Assembly (NCBI RefSeq): GCF_035917975.1
Contig: NZ_CP109130.1
Coordinates: forward strand, 3,224,001-3,288,000
Source of the DNA: Streptosporangium sp. NBC_01756
GTDB taxonomy: Bacteria; Actinomycetota; Actinomycetes; Streptosporangiales; Streptosporangiaceae
Direction of reading: 5' to 3'
DNA length: 64,000 nucleotides
Of this stretch, positions 1 to 8,667 are shown one piece after another (the stretch's first letter is position 1; every line of letters starts with the position of its first letter). Under the pieces are notes generated by a model, which was not told where the DNA came from, did not search any database, and saw nothing but the letters and a program-made list of their open reading frames with translations. Position numbers and translations under genes: made by a program.

Positions 1-462
1 CCCCCCGGACGCCACGGCGGTGGCGGGCCGTCGCGCGCGGGACTCGGCGGGCGCTGGCGGCGCCTGTTCGCCGGCATCCTCGACATCATCATCGTGGGCG
101 TCGTCTCTTCGCCCTTCACCTACCAGAGCTTCACCACCGTCTGGGATACCAGCAAGGACGTCCTCGTCCGGGTGCCCGTACAGCACACCTTCCTGGCCGC
201 CCTGATCGGCTTCCTCTACTACTGGCTGCTCACCGCCTTCTGGAACGGGCAGACGCTGGGCAAGAAACTGTTCGGCCTGCGCGTGGTCGACCGCGGCTGG
301 GGAAGGGTCGGGGTCGGACAGGCGGCGCTCCGCGAGGTGGTGGCATGGGTGCTGTACGCCACCTGCTGCCTGGGCTGGATCAACCTCGCGTTCATCCTGT
401 TCACCAGGGACAAACAGGCCATCCACGACATCGCCGCCAGGACATTGGTCGTAGATACCTGA
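1..462 (+). CDS. RDD family membrane protein, 5' end missing
   Basis: The frame is open from the first base, so the gene begins before the window; an internal ATG at 94 is not the start. The visible part reads RRLFAGILDIIIVG, the first RDD helix with its Arg and Asp, then a loop, a second helix (about LIGFLYYWLLTAFW), the conserved TLGKKLFGLRVVD stretch, and a third helix ending in a DKQAIHDIAARTLVV tail. This is the usual three-helix RDD layout. RDD proteins are small inner-membrane proteins of mostly unknown role; some are proposed transporters. Family assignment is firm, function is not known. Confidence 0.85.
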   Translation, partial: PPGRHGGGGPSRAGLGGRWRRLFAGILDIIIVGVVSSPFTYQSFTTVWDTSKDVLVRVPVQHTFLAALIGFLYYWLLTAFWNGQTLGKKLFGLRVVDRGWGRVGVGQAALREVVAWVLYATCCLGWINLAFILFTRDKQAIHDIAARTLVVDT

Positions 463-480
463 TCCCCCCAGGTCACATGC

Positions 481-506
481 CCTGCTCGCGTAGTCTGCGG
501 AGCAGG
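481..506 (+). terminator. weak hairpin after the RDD gene
   Basis: Arms CCTGCTC and GAGCAGG (7 bp) enclose a 12-base loop, 18 bases after the RDD stop codon. There is no T tract, so this is only a possible terminator. Confidence 0.3.
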
Positions 507-546
507 CGGCTCGGCACGGCCGGGCCCGGAAGGGGGACTTGAGGGC

Positions 547-2001
547 ATGGCGTCCGGTCGGCGGGCTATCGCGGCAACCGTCACTTTTCTCGGCATACTC
601 GGCACGGTCGCCTGCTCGGCGTCCAGCGGTGAGAGCGTCCCGCCGGGTTCCTCGGCGCCCACCAGAGCCCTGGACGGCGGCACGAAACAGGCGTCGGACA
701 GGATAGGCGCCCCCGGAATCGGCGATCCCGACTTCCCCACCGACGGCAACGGCGGCTACGACGTCGATCACTACCGGCTGAAAATCGACTACGACCCCGC
801 CACCAAGCACCTCTCCGGCGTGACCGGGATCGAGGCGACGGCCACCCACGGCCTGACCAGGTTCAACCTCGACCTGAGCGGGTTCGAGGTCAGCCGGATA
901 ACCGTGGACGGCGACGCCGCGACGTTCGAGCGGGCCAGGGACGAGCTCACCGTGATCCCGGCCAGGCCGATCTCCGACGGGGCCGCCTTCAACGTCAGGG
1001 TCGTCTACGCCGGAGAGCCCAGACCGGTCAGGGGCTCCAGCAATCTCGGCACCTACGGGTTCATCCCGACCGAGGACGGCGCGTTCGTCGCGTGCCAGCC
1101 CAACGGCGCCAAGACCTGGTTCCCGGGCAACGACCACCCGGCGGACAAGGCCCGCTACGACTTCGAGATCACCGTCCCCGCGGGACTGACCGCGCTGGCC
1201 AACGGCGAGCTCGTCGGCGAGCCGAAGACCGCCGGCGGCAAGACGACCTTCATCTGGCGGGAGAGCCACCCGATGGTCAGCTACCTGACCACCGCGACGC
1301 TGGGCAAGTTCGAGCTGCGCCGGGGCACGACCGCCGCCGGGATCCCCAACCTGGCGGCCGTGGATCCGCGCTACCGCAACGCGCTCGACGGCCTCTACAC
1401 GAAGTCGGGGCGGATCACCGACTACTGGAGCACCGTCTTCGGCCCCTACCCGTTCTCCTCCACCGGCGGCGTGATCGACAACTTCTCCGCGGGCTACGCG
1501 CTGGAGAACCAGACCAAGCCCCAGTACGGCGGGTTCGACCCGGAGGAGAGCACCATCGCCCACGAGCTGGCCCACCAGTGGTTCGGCGACAGCCTGAGCA
1601 TCACCCGCTGGAAGGACCTCTGGCTCAACGAGGGCTTCGCGACCTACGCCGAGTGGCTGTGGACCGAGCACGAGGGCGGCATCACGGCGGAGAAGGCCTT
1701 CCGCGACCACTACGCGGCCGGTCCCGACGCCGCCATCTGGAAGTACGCGCCCGGCCGCGCCCGGCCGACGGACCTGTTCAACAACTCCGTCTACACCCGC
1801 GGCGGCATGACGCTGCACGCGCTCCGGCAGCGGATCGGCGACCCGGTGTTCTTCAAACTGCTGAAGACCTGGGTCGCCCAGCACAAGTACGGATATGTCA
1901 CAACGGACGAGTTCGTGACGCTGGCCGAGAAGCTCTCCGGCAAGCAGCTCGACTCGCTCTTCGACGCCTGGCTGTTCACCGAGAAGAAGCCGGCCCTCTG
2001 A
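547..2001 (+). CDS. M1 family metallopeptidase, lipoprotein
   Basis: 484 aa zinc aminopeptidase of the M1 (gluzincin) family. The N-terminus is a lipoprotein signal ending at TVAC, so the enzyme should be anchored outside the membrane. The exopeptidase motif is YALENQ (residues 317-322; GAMEN equivalent), followed by the zinc site HELAH (H339, E340, H343) and the third ligand E362 in LNEGFA. The downstream Tyr region is present. The protein is shorter than the 850-aa PepN type because it lacks the large C-terminal helical domain, as in other short actinobacterial secreted M1 peptidases. A purine-rich tract (AAGGGGGA) precedes the ATG. Natural substrate is unknown. Confidence 0.9.
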   Translation: MASGRRAIAATVTFLGILGTVACSASSGESVPPGSSAPTRALDGGTKQASDRIGAPGIGDPDFPTDGNGGYDVDHYRLKIDYDPATKHLSGVTGIEATATHGLTRFNLDLSGFEVSRITVDGDAATFERARDELTVIPARPISDGAAFNVRVVYAGEPRPVRGSSNLGTYGFIPTEDGAFVACQPNGAKTWFPGNDHPADKARYDFEITVPAGLTALANGELVGEPKTAGGKTTFIWRESHPMVSYLTTATLGKFELRRGTTAAGIPNLAAVDPRYRNALDGLYTKSGRITDYWSTVFGPYPFSSTGGVIDNFSAGYALENQTKPQYGGFDPEESTIAHELAHQWFGDSLSITRWKDLWLNEGFATYAEWLWTEHEGGITAEKAFRDHYAAGPDAAIWKYAPGRARPTDLFNNSVYTRGGMTLHALRQRIGDPVFFKLLKTWVAQHKYGYVTTDEFVTLAEKLSGKQLDSLFDAWLFTEKKPAL

Positions 2002-2008
2002 CGAGACC

Positions 2009-2044
2009 CTCCGGCGGCGGCGGACGCGATCCGCGCCGCCGGAG
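2009..2044. terminator. bidirectional hairpin between convergent genes
   Basis: Arms CTCCGGCGGCG and CGCCGCCGGAG pair perfectly (11 bp) around a 14-base loop. It sits between the ends of the M1 peptidase gene and the threonine dehydratase gene, which converge here, so it can serve both. Confidence 0.6.
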
Positions 2045-2065
2045 CGGACCGGAAGCACGCACGGA

Positions 2066-3274
2066 TCATCCCAGCACGAGCTTGTAGCCGTCCCTGCGGA
2101 GCGCGGCCAGCACCTCGTCGGAGTGGGCGGGGCCCTTGGTCTCCAGCTGCAGCTGGACCTCGACCTCGCCCAGATGCATGCCCAGCCGCTCGTGCACGAT
2201 GTCGAACACGTTCGCGCCGAGCTCGGCCAGTTTGGTGAGCAGCGCCGCCATCGCGCCCGGACGGTCAGGTAGCGGCACCCGCAGGGTCAGGTAGCGTCCC
2301 GCCGCGGAGAGACCGTGCCGCAGGACCTTGGACAGCAGCAGCGGGTCGATGTTGCCGCCGGAGAGCACGGCCACCACGGGCGGCTCGAAGACGTGCGGAT
2401 GGGCCAGGATCGCGGCCACCCCGGCCACGCCGGCGGGCTCGACGACCTGCTTGGCGCGTTCGAGGCAGAGCACCAGCGCCCGGGAGATCTCACTCTCGGT
2501 GACCGTGACGACGCTGTCGACCAGATAGTGGATCAGCTCGAAGGGCAGCTCCCCCGGCCGGCCCACCGCGATGCCGTCGGCCATCGTCGAGGCCAGCCGG
2601 ACCGAGACCGGTTCCCCGGCCGCCAGCGAGGCCGGGTAGGCGGCGGCCCGCTCGGCCTGCACCCCGACGATCCGCACGCCCGGCCGGAGCGACTTGACCG
2701 CGAGCGCGACTCCGGCCGCCAGCCCGCCGCCGCCGAGCGACATCACGATCGTGCCGACCTCGGGGAGCTGCTCCAGGATCTCCAGCCCGATCGTGCCCTG
2801 CCCGGCGATGACGTCGGGATGGTCGAAGGGGTGGATGAACACCGCCCCGGTCCGCTCGGCGTGCTCTTTGGCCCTGGCCAGCGCGACGTCCACGGTGTGA
2901 CCGGCGAAGACGACGTCGGCGCCGTAGGAGCGGGTGGCCGCCACCTTGGGCAGCGGCGCCCCCTCCGGCATGTAGACCGTCGAGGCGGCCCCGACCAGGC
3001 CCGAGCCGAGCGCCACGCCCTGCGCGTGGTTGCCCGCGCTGGCCGCCACCACGCCCCGCGCACGTTCCCGCGCGGTCAGCCCGGCGATCCTCACGTAGGC
3101 CCCGCGCACCTTGAACGACCCGGAGCGCTGCAGGTTCTCGCACTTGAGGTGGACCGGCCCGCCGAGGAGGTCGGACAGCACGTGCGAGTGCAGCAGCGGC
3201 GTCCGAAGGGCCACGTCGGCGAGGAGTCCACGGGCGGTGACCACGTCGTCGTACGTCACCTGGGGGTCTGGCAT
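2066..3274 (-). CDS. ilvA: threonine ammonia-lyase (threonine dehydratase) with ACT domain
   Basis: 402 aa PLP enzyme converting threonine to 2-oxobutanoate, the entry to isoleucine synthesis. SGSFKVRGAY carries the Schiff-base lysine K55; SLGGGGLAAG (about residue 178 onward) is the glycine loop that binds the PLP phosphate. A single C-terminal ACT domain begins near YLTLRVPLPDRPGAM (about residue 328). The length and single ACT domain match the short 'catabolic-type' form common in actinomycetes rather than the 510-aa E. coli IlvA. It is divergent from padR, with a 50-70 base intergenic region; no ilv genes are nearby. Serine may also be a substrate. Confidence 0.92.
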   Translation of the reverse strand: MPDPQVTYDDVVTARGLLADVALRTPLLHSHVLSDLLGGPVHLKCENLQRSGSFKVRGAYVRIAGLTARERARGVVAASAGNHAQGVALGSGLVGAASTVYMPEGAPLPKVAATRSYGADVVFAGHTVDVALARAKEHAERTGAVFIHPFDHPDVIAGQGTIGLEILEQLPEVGTIVMSLGGGGLAAGVALAVKSLRPGVRIVGVQAERAAAYPASLAAGEPVSVRLASTMADGIAVGRPGELPFELIHYLVDSVVTVTESEISRALVLCLERAKQVVEPAGVAGVAAILAHPHVFEPPVVAVLSGGNIDPLLLSKVLRHGLSAAGRYLTLRVPLPDRPGAMAALLTKLAELGANVFDIVHERLGMHLGEVEVQLQLETKGPAHSDEVLAALRRDGYKLVLG

Positions 3275-3321
3275 GTATGCATCTTTTCATCCACGCGCGG
3301 TACGGCCGCGCCGGGACGGAG

Positions 3322-3352
3322 TTGACCATACTTCGACGCGCGAAGTATGGTC
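3322..3352 (+). promoter_or_regulatory. padR promoter fully overlapped by a perfect palindrome (PadR operator)
   Basis: A 12-bp inverted repeat (GACCATACTTCG / CGAAGTATGGTC) with a 5-base spacer spans 3324-3352. The -35 hexamer TTGACC (3322-3327) and the -10 hexamer TATGGT (3346-3351), 18 bases apart, lie at its two ends, and an ATG follows the -10 by 7 bases. A protein bound to the palindrome would block the polymerase. PadR repressors commonly bind ATACT-type palindromes at their own promoter, so autoregulation is the natural inference. Confidence 0.75.
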
Positions 3353-3358
3353 TTCCGC

Positions 3359-3700
3359 ATGGCTAAAGGATCACCTGCGGTCAGTGAGCCGACCTACTTC
3401 ATCCTCGCCTCGCTGCTCGACGGTCCGCTGCACGGGCACGGGATCATCAAGCAGACCCTGGAACTCTCGGAGAACAGGGTGCGACTGCCGGTCGGCACGC
3501 TCTACGGCGCGCTCGACCGGCTGGCGGCAGGCGAACTGATCTCCGTGGACCGCGAGGAGGTCGTCGACGGCCGGCCGAGGCGGTATTTCCAGCTCACCGA
3601 CCAGGGACGGCACCTGGTGTCGGCCGAGGCGCTGCGCATGCAGCAGGCCGCCTCGGTCGTGACCAGCCGGATCCTGCGCCCCGGATCGGCGTTCTCGTGA
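3359..3700 (+). CDS. PadR family transcriptional regulator
   Basis: 113 aa winged-helix repressor. PTYFILASLLDGPLHGHGI is the typical PadR start of the DNA-binding domain, followed by LPVGTLYGALDRLAAGEL (recognition helix and following turn) and the wing DGRPRRYFQLTDQGR. It has only a short C-terminal helix, as in PadR subfamily 2. I chose ATG 3359 over the in-frame ATG at 3347 because it lies 7 bases after a TATGGT -10 element (leaderless transcript), whereas 3347 would fall inside the promoter. Its stop overlaps the next gene (GTGA), so regulator and membrane protein are co-transcribed. Confidence 0.88.
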   Translation: MAKGSPAVSEPTYFILASLLDGPLHGHGIIKQTLELSENRVRLPVGTLYGALDRLAAGELISVDREEVVDGRPRRYFQLTDQGRHLVSAEALRMQQAASVVTSRILRPGSAFS

Positions 3701-4629
3701 CCGTCGCGACGGAACACCGTGCCGCGACAGGGGTCGGCACAGGAGTTCTGGAGCGGCGGTACCGGCGGCTGCTGCTGGGCTACCCCCGCGCCTACCGCTC
3801 CGGGTACGGCGGCGAACTCATCGCCACCCTGCTCGACACCGCCGAACCGGGGCGCACCCTGCCCTCGCTCCGCGAGTCCCTGGCGCTGGTCGCCGGCGGG
3901 CTGCGGACAAGAGTGATCTACGCGACGGAGCGGCCCGCCTGGGTCGACGGGGTCCACCTCGGGGTCCTGGCCCTGTCGGTTGCCCAACTGGCGATGCTGG
4001 TGCCGTACGCGACCACCGTCCCGCTCTGGGCAGGACTGTCGGCGCTCGCCGTCCTGCTGATCATGCGTGGCCGGGTACGGCTCGCGCTGCCGGTGGTGGT
4101 GCTGGTCGCGGTGAAGGTCTGTTCGATCACCCTCGGCCAGACCTGGCTGGACCGGACCCTGCTGCCCGTCGATCCCGACGGGTTCTGGGGCGGCGGGGCG
4201 CTCTACGGGGGTGGCGGCCCGGTGGCGCCGACGGCCGGCTACGCGGTGGTCGTCCTCGGCCTGCTGGTGCTGGCCGCCCGCGGGCGGCGGCTCGGCGGAC
4301 GCTCCTGGTGCTGGCTGCCGGCGGCCCCGCTGCTCGCCGGCGCGGACCCCGCGGGGCTGGACTTCTCCACGGGCCCCGGACCGCACGCCATGGCCAGGGC
4401 CGGCCTGGAGATCGGGGTGCTCCTGCTCGCCGTCTGGGCCGGTCACGTGGCGCACGACCCGCGCTGGGCGATGGCCGCCGGCGTCTACCTGACATCGGTG
4501 CTGGCGGTGTACGCCGAGAACCTCGGCGCCCACTCCGAGCGGGACCTGGCCCACCTGGCCGCGCTGATCCTTCTCACCGCACTCGCGGCGGTCATGCCGT
4601 ACCGCGCGAAACGGCACGTCGTCCTCTAA
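3697..4629 (+). CDS. hypothetical multi-pass membrane protein, PadR partner
   Basis: 310 aa. The N-terminal 50 residues are soluble (LERRYRRLLLGYPRAYRSGY), followed by about six hydrophobic helices. It starts at a GTG overlapping the PadR stop by four bases. In actinomycetes membrane proteins with this RRLLxxYPxxYR start are often paired with PadR regulators, and their function is unknown. No transporter motif is visible. The likely role is to be the target of the PadR switch. Confidence 0.75.
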   Translation: MTVATEHRAATGVGTGVLERRYRRLLLGYPRAYRSGYGGELIATLLDTAEPGRTLPSLRESLALVAGGLRTRVIYATERPAWVDGVHLGVLALSVAQLAMLVPYATTVPLWAGLSALAVLLIMRGRVRLALPVVVLVAVKVCSITLGQTWLDRTLLPVDPDGFWGGGALYGGGGPVAPTAGYAVVVLGLLVLAARGRRLGGRSWCWLPAAPLLAGADPAGLDFSTGPGPHAMARAGLEIGVLLLAVWAGHVAHDPRWAMAAGVYLTSVLAVYAENLGAHSERDLAHLAALILLTALAAVMPYRAKRHVVL

Positions 4630-4707
4630 CTCCTGTAACTCCTCCTCGCGACAGGCGGCGCCACCGCCTCTCCCGAGCATGCCCGCCCATCGGAACGGGG
4701 TCACCCA

Positions 4708-5583
4708 GTGTCACGAGTTCTCACCGCCATTCCCGTAGCCGCTCTGGCTCTGACCGTGCTGGCCGGCTGCGGCACACAGAACGCGGCCTCTCCTCAGCCC
4801 TCGCCCCCCGCCGCGGACCGCAAGCAGGACATGACCCGCCAGATGGAGGCGATGCGCGCCGATTGCATGAAACGGAAGGGGTTCAAGTACAACGTGAACG
4901 TCCCCCCGCCGAAGCAGGTCAGCGACGAGAAGCGCAAGCTCGACTCCGGCGACTACGAGACGATGAAGAAGTCGCGGGAGAAATACGGTTTCAAATACTT
5001 CGCCGAGTTCGTCTATCCGAATGACCTCGCGGCCCGCCGGTACGAGTTCTTCGACAACACGGCCAACCAGCCGATCAAGAACGCCCTCTCAGCGGCCCAG
5101 CTGGAGGCCTGGGGCGGCGCGGACGAGACCTGCCGCACCGAGTCGATCAAGAAGTTCACCGGCAAGACGGTGACCTCGGAAGAGGACTACTTCACGCAGC
5201 TCAACCGGCGGCTCGACCGGGCCGACCGGGAGACGGACAGCGATCCCAAGCTGGTCGAGCTCGCACGCGCGTACGGCGACTGCCTCAAGGGCAAGGGCTA
5301 CCCGGTCACCTCGCTCAGACCGACCAAGATGGTCGATGCCGGCGGCGTGGCCCTGCTGAAAGAGCTGAACACACTCGGCCGCAACCAGGCCGAGGACCCC
5401 ATCGAGGGCGCCGAGTACCAGCCGAAGCTGACGGCCGAGCAGGCCAGGCCGTACCTGACCAGAGAGATCAAGGCCGCACTCGACGACCTGGAGTGCGGCA
5501 AGGACTTCTACCCTGCCTATCGCGCCGACGATGCCAGCAAACGGGCGTTCGACGAATTCGGCTACGGAGTGATCCAATGGTGA
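4708..5583 (+). CDS. hypothetical lipoprotein, copy A
   Basis: 291 aa. The start MSRVLTAIPVAALALTVLAGC is a lipoprotein signal with lipobox LAGC. The mature part has a repeated MRADCMKRKGFKYN element near residue 50 and GDCLKGKGYPVTSLRP near residue 190, each with a single Cys, and ends with LECGKDFYPAYR. The four spaced cysteines suggest disulfides in an exported protein. It is 40-50% similar by eye to copy B. The GTG start aligns with the ATG of copy B including the upstream 53 bases. Function is unknown; no known domain is recognised. Confidence 0.75.
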   Translation: MSRVLTAIPVAALALTVLAGCGTQNAASPQPSPPAADRKQDMTRQMEAMRADCMKRKGFKYNVNVPPPKQVSDEKRKLDSGDYETMKKSREKYGFKYFAEFVYPNDLAARRYEFFDNTANQPIKNALSAAQLEAWGGADETCRTESIKKFTGKTVTSEEDYFTQLNRRLDRADRETDSDPKLVELARAYGDCLKGKGYPVTSLRPTKMVDAGGVALLKELNTLGRNQAEDPIEGAEYQPKLTAEQARPYLTREIKAALDDLECGKDFYPAYRADDASKRAFDEFGYGVIQW

Positions 5584-5762
5584 GAAGTGTGCCGGCCCTT
5601 CTCACTCTGGTCGCGCTGACCGGTTGCGCCACCCAGCGGGCGGCTCCAGACGATCAGACGGCCAAGGCCGGTCACGTGTCGCACGAACGGCACGTCCTCC
5701 TGGGGCCTCTCAACCCTTTTGACTCTTCAGCCCCTCCACCTGGAAGTCCTTTCTCTCCTTGA
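5577..5762 (+). pseudogene. short lipoprotein-like ORF, probable duplication remnant
   Basis: 61 codons. The first 17 (MVRSVPALLTLVALTGC) are a lipoprotein signal resembling those of copies A and B, and the following ATQRAAPDD resembles GTQNAAS of copy A. After that the reading (AGHVSHERHVLL) resembles the tail of the PadR-linked membrane protein (AGHVAHD ... KRHVVL). The ATG overlaps the stop of copy A (ATGGTGA). It looks like a collapsed third copy; a small translated lipoprotein cannot be excluded. Confidence 0.45.
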
Positions 5763-5815
5763 GCGGCGCCACCGCCTCTCGCGAGCATGCCCGCACATCG
5801 AAACGAGATCACCTG

Positions 5816-6703
5816 ATGTCACGAGTTCTCACCACCATGCCTGCGGCCGCCCTGGCGCTGGCCGTACTGACCGGCTGCGGCGTGGAAGCGGCGCCGTCCG
5901 CCGCGCCCGCCACCGGGAAGGCGTCCACCACCGCCGATCCGCACGACAGGCGCCGCCAGGTGGAGGCGATGCGCGCCGACTGCATGAAACAGAAGGGCTT
6001 CAAGTACGTCCCGAACGTTTCCGCGCGATCGGTCAAGGACATCCTCCTGCAGCAGGGCGGTGACTACGTGGCGATACGCAAGTATCGCGAGAAGCACGGC
6101 TTCGGGATCTTCGACACCTCCGCCTATCCCGACGACCCCGAGTTCGGCGCCCAGAAGCCCCGTCCCGACCCCAACAGAGAGCTGGCGAGGTCGCTCTCCG
6201 CGACCCAGCACGAGGCCTGGACCGACGCTGACAACGCCTGCTATGCGGCGGTGTTCAACAAGTTCACCGGTAAGAAGGCCTCCTCCGCGGACGACGTCCA
6301 CGAGCAGATGGACACCCTCTACCTGAAGACCAGGGAGCGCCTGCTCGACGGCGACCCCCGGCTGGTCGAGCTGGCCAGGGACTTCGGCGACTGCCTCAAG
6401 GGCAAGGGCTACCCGGTGACCTCGCTCAGGCCCACGGCGCTGGAGGCCAGGGGCTGGGACACCTTCGACAAGCAGCGCACCGCCGCGATGGACAAGCACA
6501 GGGAGTCGGGGGCGGAGGGCATCGACGCCCTACGGCTGCCGCCCAACCTGGCACGCCCGTATCTGGCCAAGGAGATCAAGGCCGCGCTCGACGACCTGGA
6601 GTGCGGCAAGGACTTCTACGCGGCGTTCGGTCCCGAGGACACGAAGCTCCTGAACGAGATCTGGGACCAGTTCGGCCGGAAAGACGGGCTGCTGCCGTGG
6701 TGA
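5816..6703 (+). CDS. hypothetical lipoprotein, copy B
   Basis: 295 aa paralogue of copy A. Signal MSRVLTTMPAAALALAVLTGC with lipobox LTGC; the same internal elements follow (MRADCMKQKGFKYV, GDCLKGKGYPVTSLRPT, LDDLECGKDFYAAF). An upstream in-frame ATG at 5759 exists, but it would spoil the signal peptide and falls inside the duplicated leader, so 5816 is used. The cysteine positions are conserved between copies, which argues that both are under selection. Downstream, after 46 bases, begins the efflux operon. Confidence 0.75.
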   Translation: MSRVLTTMPAAALALAVLTGCGVEAAPSAAPATGKASTTADPHDRRRQVEAMRADCMKQKGFKYVPNVSARSVKDILLQQGGDYVAIRKYREKHGFGIFDTSAYPDDPEFGAQKPRPDPNRELARSLSATQHEAWTDADNACYAAVFNKFTGKKASSADDVHEQMDTLYLKTRERLLDGDPRLVELARDFGDCLKGKGYPVTSLRPTALEARGWDTFDKQRTAAMDKHRESGAEGIDALRLPPNLARPYLAKEIKAALDDLECGKDFYAAFGPEDTKLLNEIWDQFGRKDGLLPW

Positions 6704-6749
6704 GGCCGGCGCTCCGGGTGGATAAGCCGCGGTTCCCGGCAGGCGAGCC

Positions 6750-8558
6750 GTGGTGACGTCGAGGCAGCGGGTGCTGAGCGGCATCGTGGCCGGGGTCGTC
6801 GTGATCGCCGGGGCCGGGTGGGCGGTCGGCACGCGGCTGCGCTCCCCCGCCGACGAGGCCGCGTCGCGCCAGCCGCCCAGACCCTCCCTGGTCACCTCTC
6901 CCGTCATACGGAAGAAGCTGACCAGCACGGTCGCCGTCAGCGGCACCCTGGCGTACGGCTCGCCGCTGCCCGTCAGCCTCGCCGGAGTGGTCGGCGGCAC
7001 CGCCGAGAACCAGCGGGTCACCCGGGCTCCGCGCCCCGGGAAGATCGTCGAGGGTTCGGTGCTGATGGAGGTCAACGGCCGCCCGGTGTTCGCGCTGCTC
7101 GGCAAGGTCCCCATGCACCGGACCATGGCCCCGGGCACCACCGGCACCGACATCAGGCAGCTCCAGGCGGCGCTGCGCCGCCTCGGGTTCGGCGCGCCGT
7201 CCACCGGCGTCTTCGACTCCGCGACCGTCGCGGCCGTCCAGCGCTGGTACACCAAGCGGGGATACGCGGCCCAGGAGCCCGACCTCACCGCCAAGCAGAC
7301 CAGGGAGCAGCTGCGCCAGGCCGTGCAGACCGCCGAGGAGACCCTGCTCACCGACCGCAAGGCCCTCGACGCCGGACGTGACGTCAAGCCGCTGAAGCTC
7401 AAGCTCGACAACGCCCGCCAGGACCTGCGGGCCGCCGAGGACGCGTTGGAGGGAGAGGACGCCACGGACCTCACCCCGGAGGAGACGCGGCAGCTGGAGA
7501 CCCTGCGCCAGGCCGTACGGACCGCCGAGGAGGAGGTGCTGGCCGCCGAGCAGGCCCTCGCCGCGGCCAGGACCTCATCGGCTCTCCCCACGCCCAAACC
7601 CGAGCAGGCCCCCGCCACGCCCAAACCCGAGCAGGCCCCCGCCACGCCCAGGCCCGCGCCCGAGACCGACACGCGGCTGCTGGAGATGAAGGTCTCCAAT
7701 GCCCGGCAGAACCTGGAATCGGCGCACGCCGCTCTGGCGGCTTTCGGGGACGAGGCGGGCGTGAGCAAGGAGAAACGCCTTGCGGAGCTGCGCAAGGCCG
7801 TACGGCTGGCCAAGGATGCCGTGGCCACCGCCGAGCAGGCGCTGCGCCAGGCCCGCCAGGACTCCCCGCTCCGGTTGAAGGTCGCCAACGGCGGCAAGAA
7901 CGTGGCGAGCGCCAGGGCGATCCTGGCCGACTACCTGAAGACGTACGGCATCGGCATCCCGCCCGGCGAGATCGCCTTCCTTCCCGCCCTCCCGGCCCGG
8001 CTGGACAAGGCGTCGGTGAAACCCGGCGACACCGTCGGCGACAAGGTCGCCACGGTGACCAGCTCGGCCTTCGCGGTGACCGGCTCGGTGGAGACCAAGG
8101 AGGCCAAGCTGCTGCGCAAAGGCATGAAGGCGACGCTGGAGACCACCGACGGCGCGACGTTCCGGGCCGTGCTGAGCGCGACCGGCGAAGCGGCCAAGCC
8201 CGCGGACGAGGAGAAGAAGGACGAGGGTGCCGGGGGTGCCGACGACAAGCTGGGCTCGGTGCCGGTGCTGCTGACCCCGACCGCCACCAAGGGCCTGCGG
8301 GAGCTGGTCGGCGCGTCGGTCACCGTGAAGATCTCCGTCGGCGCCACCGGCGGCGCCGTGCTCACCGTGCCGGTGGCCGCGGTCGTCACCTCGGCCGACG
8401 GCCGGCCACGGGTCCAGGTGGAGCTGCCCGGCGGCGACAAGGTCAAGGACGTCGAGGTCAAGACCGGTCTCACCGCCGACGGCGACGTCGAGGTGACACC
8501 GGTGCAGCCGGACGGGCTGAAAGAGGGCGACCGGGTGGTGGTGAGCGGCGATGCCTGA
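6750..8558 (+). CDS. ABC efflux membrane-fusion protein with peptidoglycan-binding domain
   Basis: 602 aa. An N-terminal anchor helix (residues about 7-27) is followed by a barrel/lipoyl-like segment, a peptidoglycan-binding type 1 domain (TDIRQLQAALRRLGF, GVFDSATVAAVQRW, residues about 131-165), a long alpha-helical hairpin rich in A, E, Q and R (about 175-395, coiled coil), and C-terminal barrel domains up to GDRVVVSGDA. This is the MacA/HlyD-like adaptor of Gram-positive tripartite-like exporters. A Pro-rich linker made of two exact 27-base repeats interrupts the hairpin near residue 285. It overlaps the ATPase gene by eight bases, forming one operon with the permease. GTG at 6753 is an alternative start. 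Confidence 0.85.
   Translation: MVTSRQRVLSGIVAGVVVIAGAGWAVGTRLRSPADEAASRQPPRPSLVTSPVIRKKLTSTVAVSGTLAYGSPLPVSLAGVVGGTAENQRVTRAPRPGKIVEGSVLMEVNGRPVFALLGKVPMHRTMAPGTTGTDIRQLQAALRRLGFGAPSTGVFDSATVAAVQRWYTKRGYAAQEPDLTAKQTREQLRQAVQTAEETLLTDRKALDAGRDVKPLKLKLDNARQDLRAAEDALEGEDATDLTPEETRQLETLRQAVRTAEEEVLAAEQALAAARTSSALPTPKPEQAPATPKPEQAPATPRPAPETDTRLLEMKVSNARQNLESAHAALAAFGDEAGVSKEKRLAELRKAVRLAKDAVATAEQALRQARQDSPLRLKVANGGKNVASARAILADYLKTYGIGIPPGEIAFLPALPARLDKASVKPGDTVGDKVATVTSSAFAVTGSVETKEAKLLRKGMKATLETTDGATFRAVLSATGEAAKPADEEKKDEGAGGADDKLGSVPVLLTPTATKGLRELVGASVTVKISVGATGGAVLTVPVAAVVTSADGRPRVQVELPGGDKVKDVEVKTGLTADGDVEVTPVQPDGLKEGDRVVVSGDA
7590..7643 (+). repeat. two 27-base tandem repeats in the adaptor gene
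   Basis: Two exact copies (7590-7616 and 7617-7643) each encode TPKPEQAPA; a third, degenerate start (TPRPAPE) follows. They keep the reading frame and lengthen the loop between two helices. Confidence 0.85.
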
Positions 8559-8667
8559 CGCCACCCCACTAGGAAGCGGCCACACGGACATGTCTGACGT
8601 CACCCGACCGCGAAACGGTCATACGGACATACCTGACGCCACCGCGCCGGAGAGCGGCCGAGCCGGG
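8551..8667 (+). repeat. three imperfect 39-base repeats at the ATPase N-terminus
   Basis: The first 39 codons read as three 13-residue units: MPDATPLGSGHTD, MSDVTRPRNGHTD, IPDATAPESGRAG. The period is 39 bases and the frame is kept. The segment precedes the conserved ABC fold and is probably disordered. Confidence 0.8.

Larger units (their letters stand above)
4655..5815 (+). repeat. tandem duplication carrying lipoprotein gene and its leader
   Basis: The 53 bases before the first lipoprotein start (4655-4707) match those before the second (5763-5815) without gaps at an offset of 1108 bases, and the genes themselves are paralogous. Between the copies, 5666-5686 matches 4437-4457 and 5684-5701 resembles 4608-4627 at the end of the PadR-linked membrane gene, so the duplicated unit appears to have included the tail of that gene. 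Confidence 0.7.

Noticed and set aside
2315..3325. 336-codon open frame opposite threonine dehydratase
   Set aside because: Antisense shadow; the minus-strand gene has all PLP motifs.
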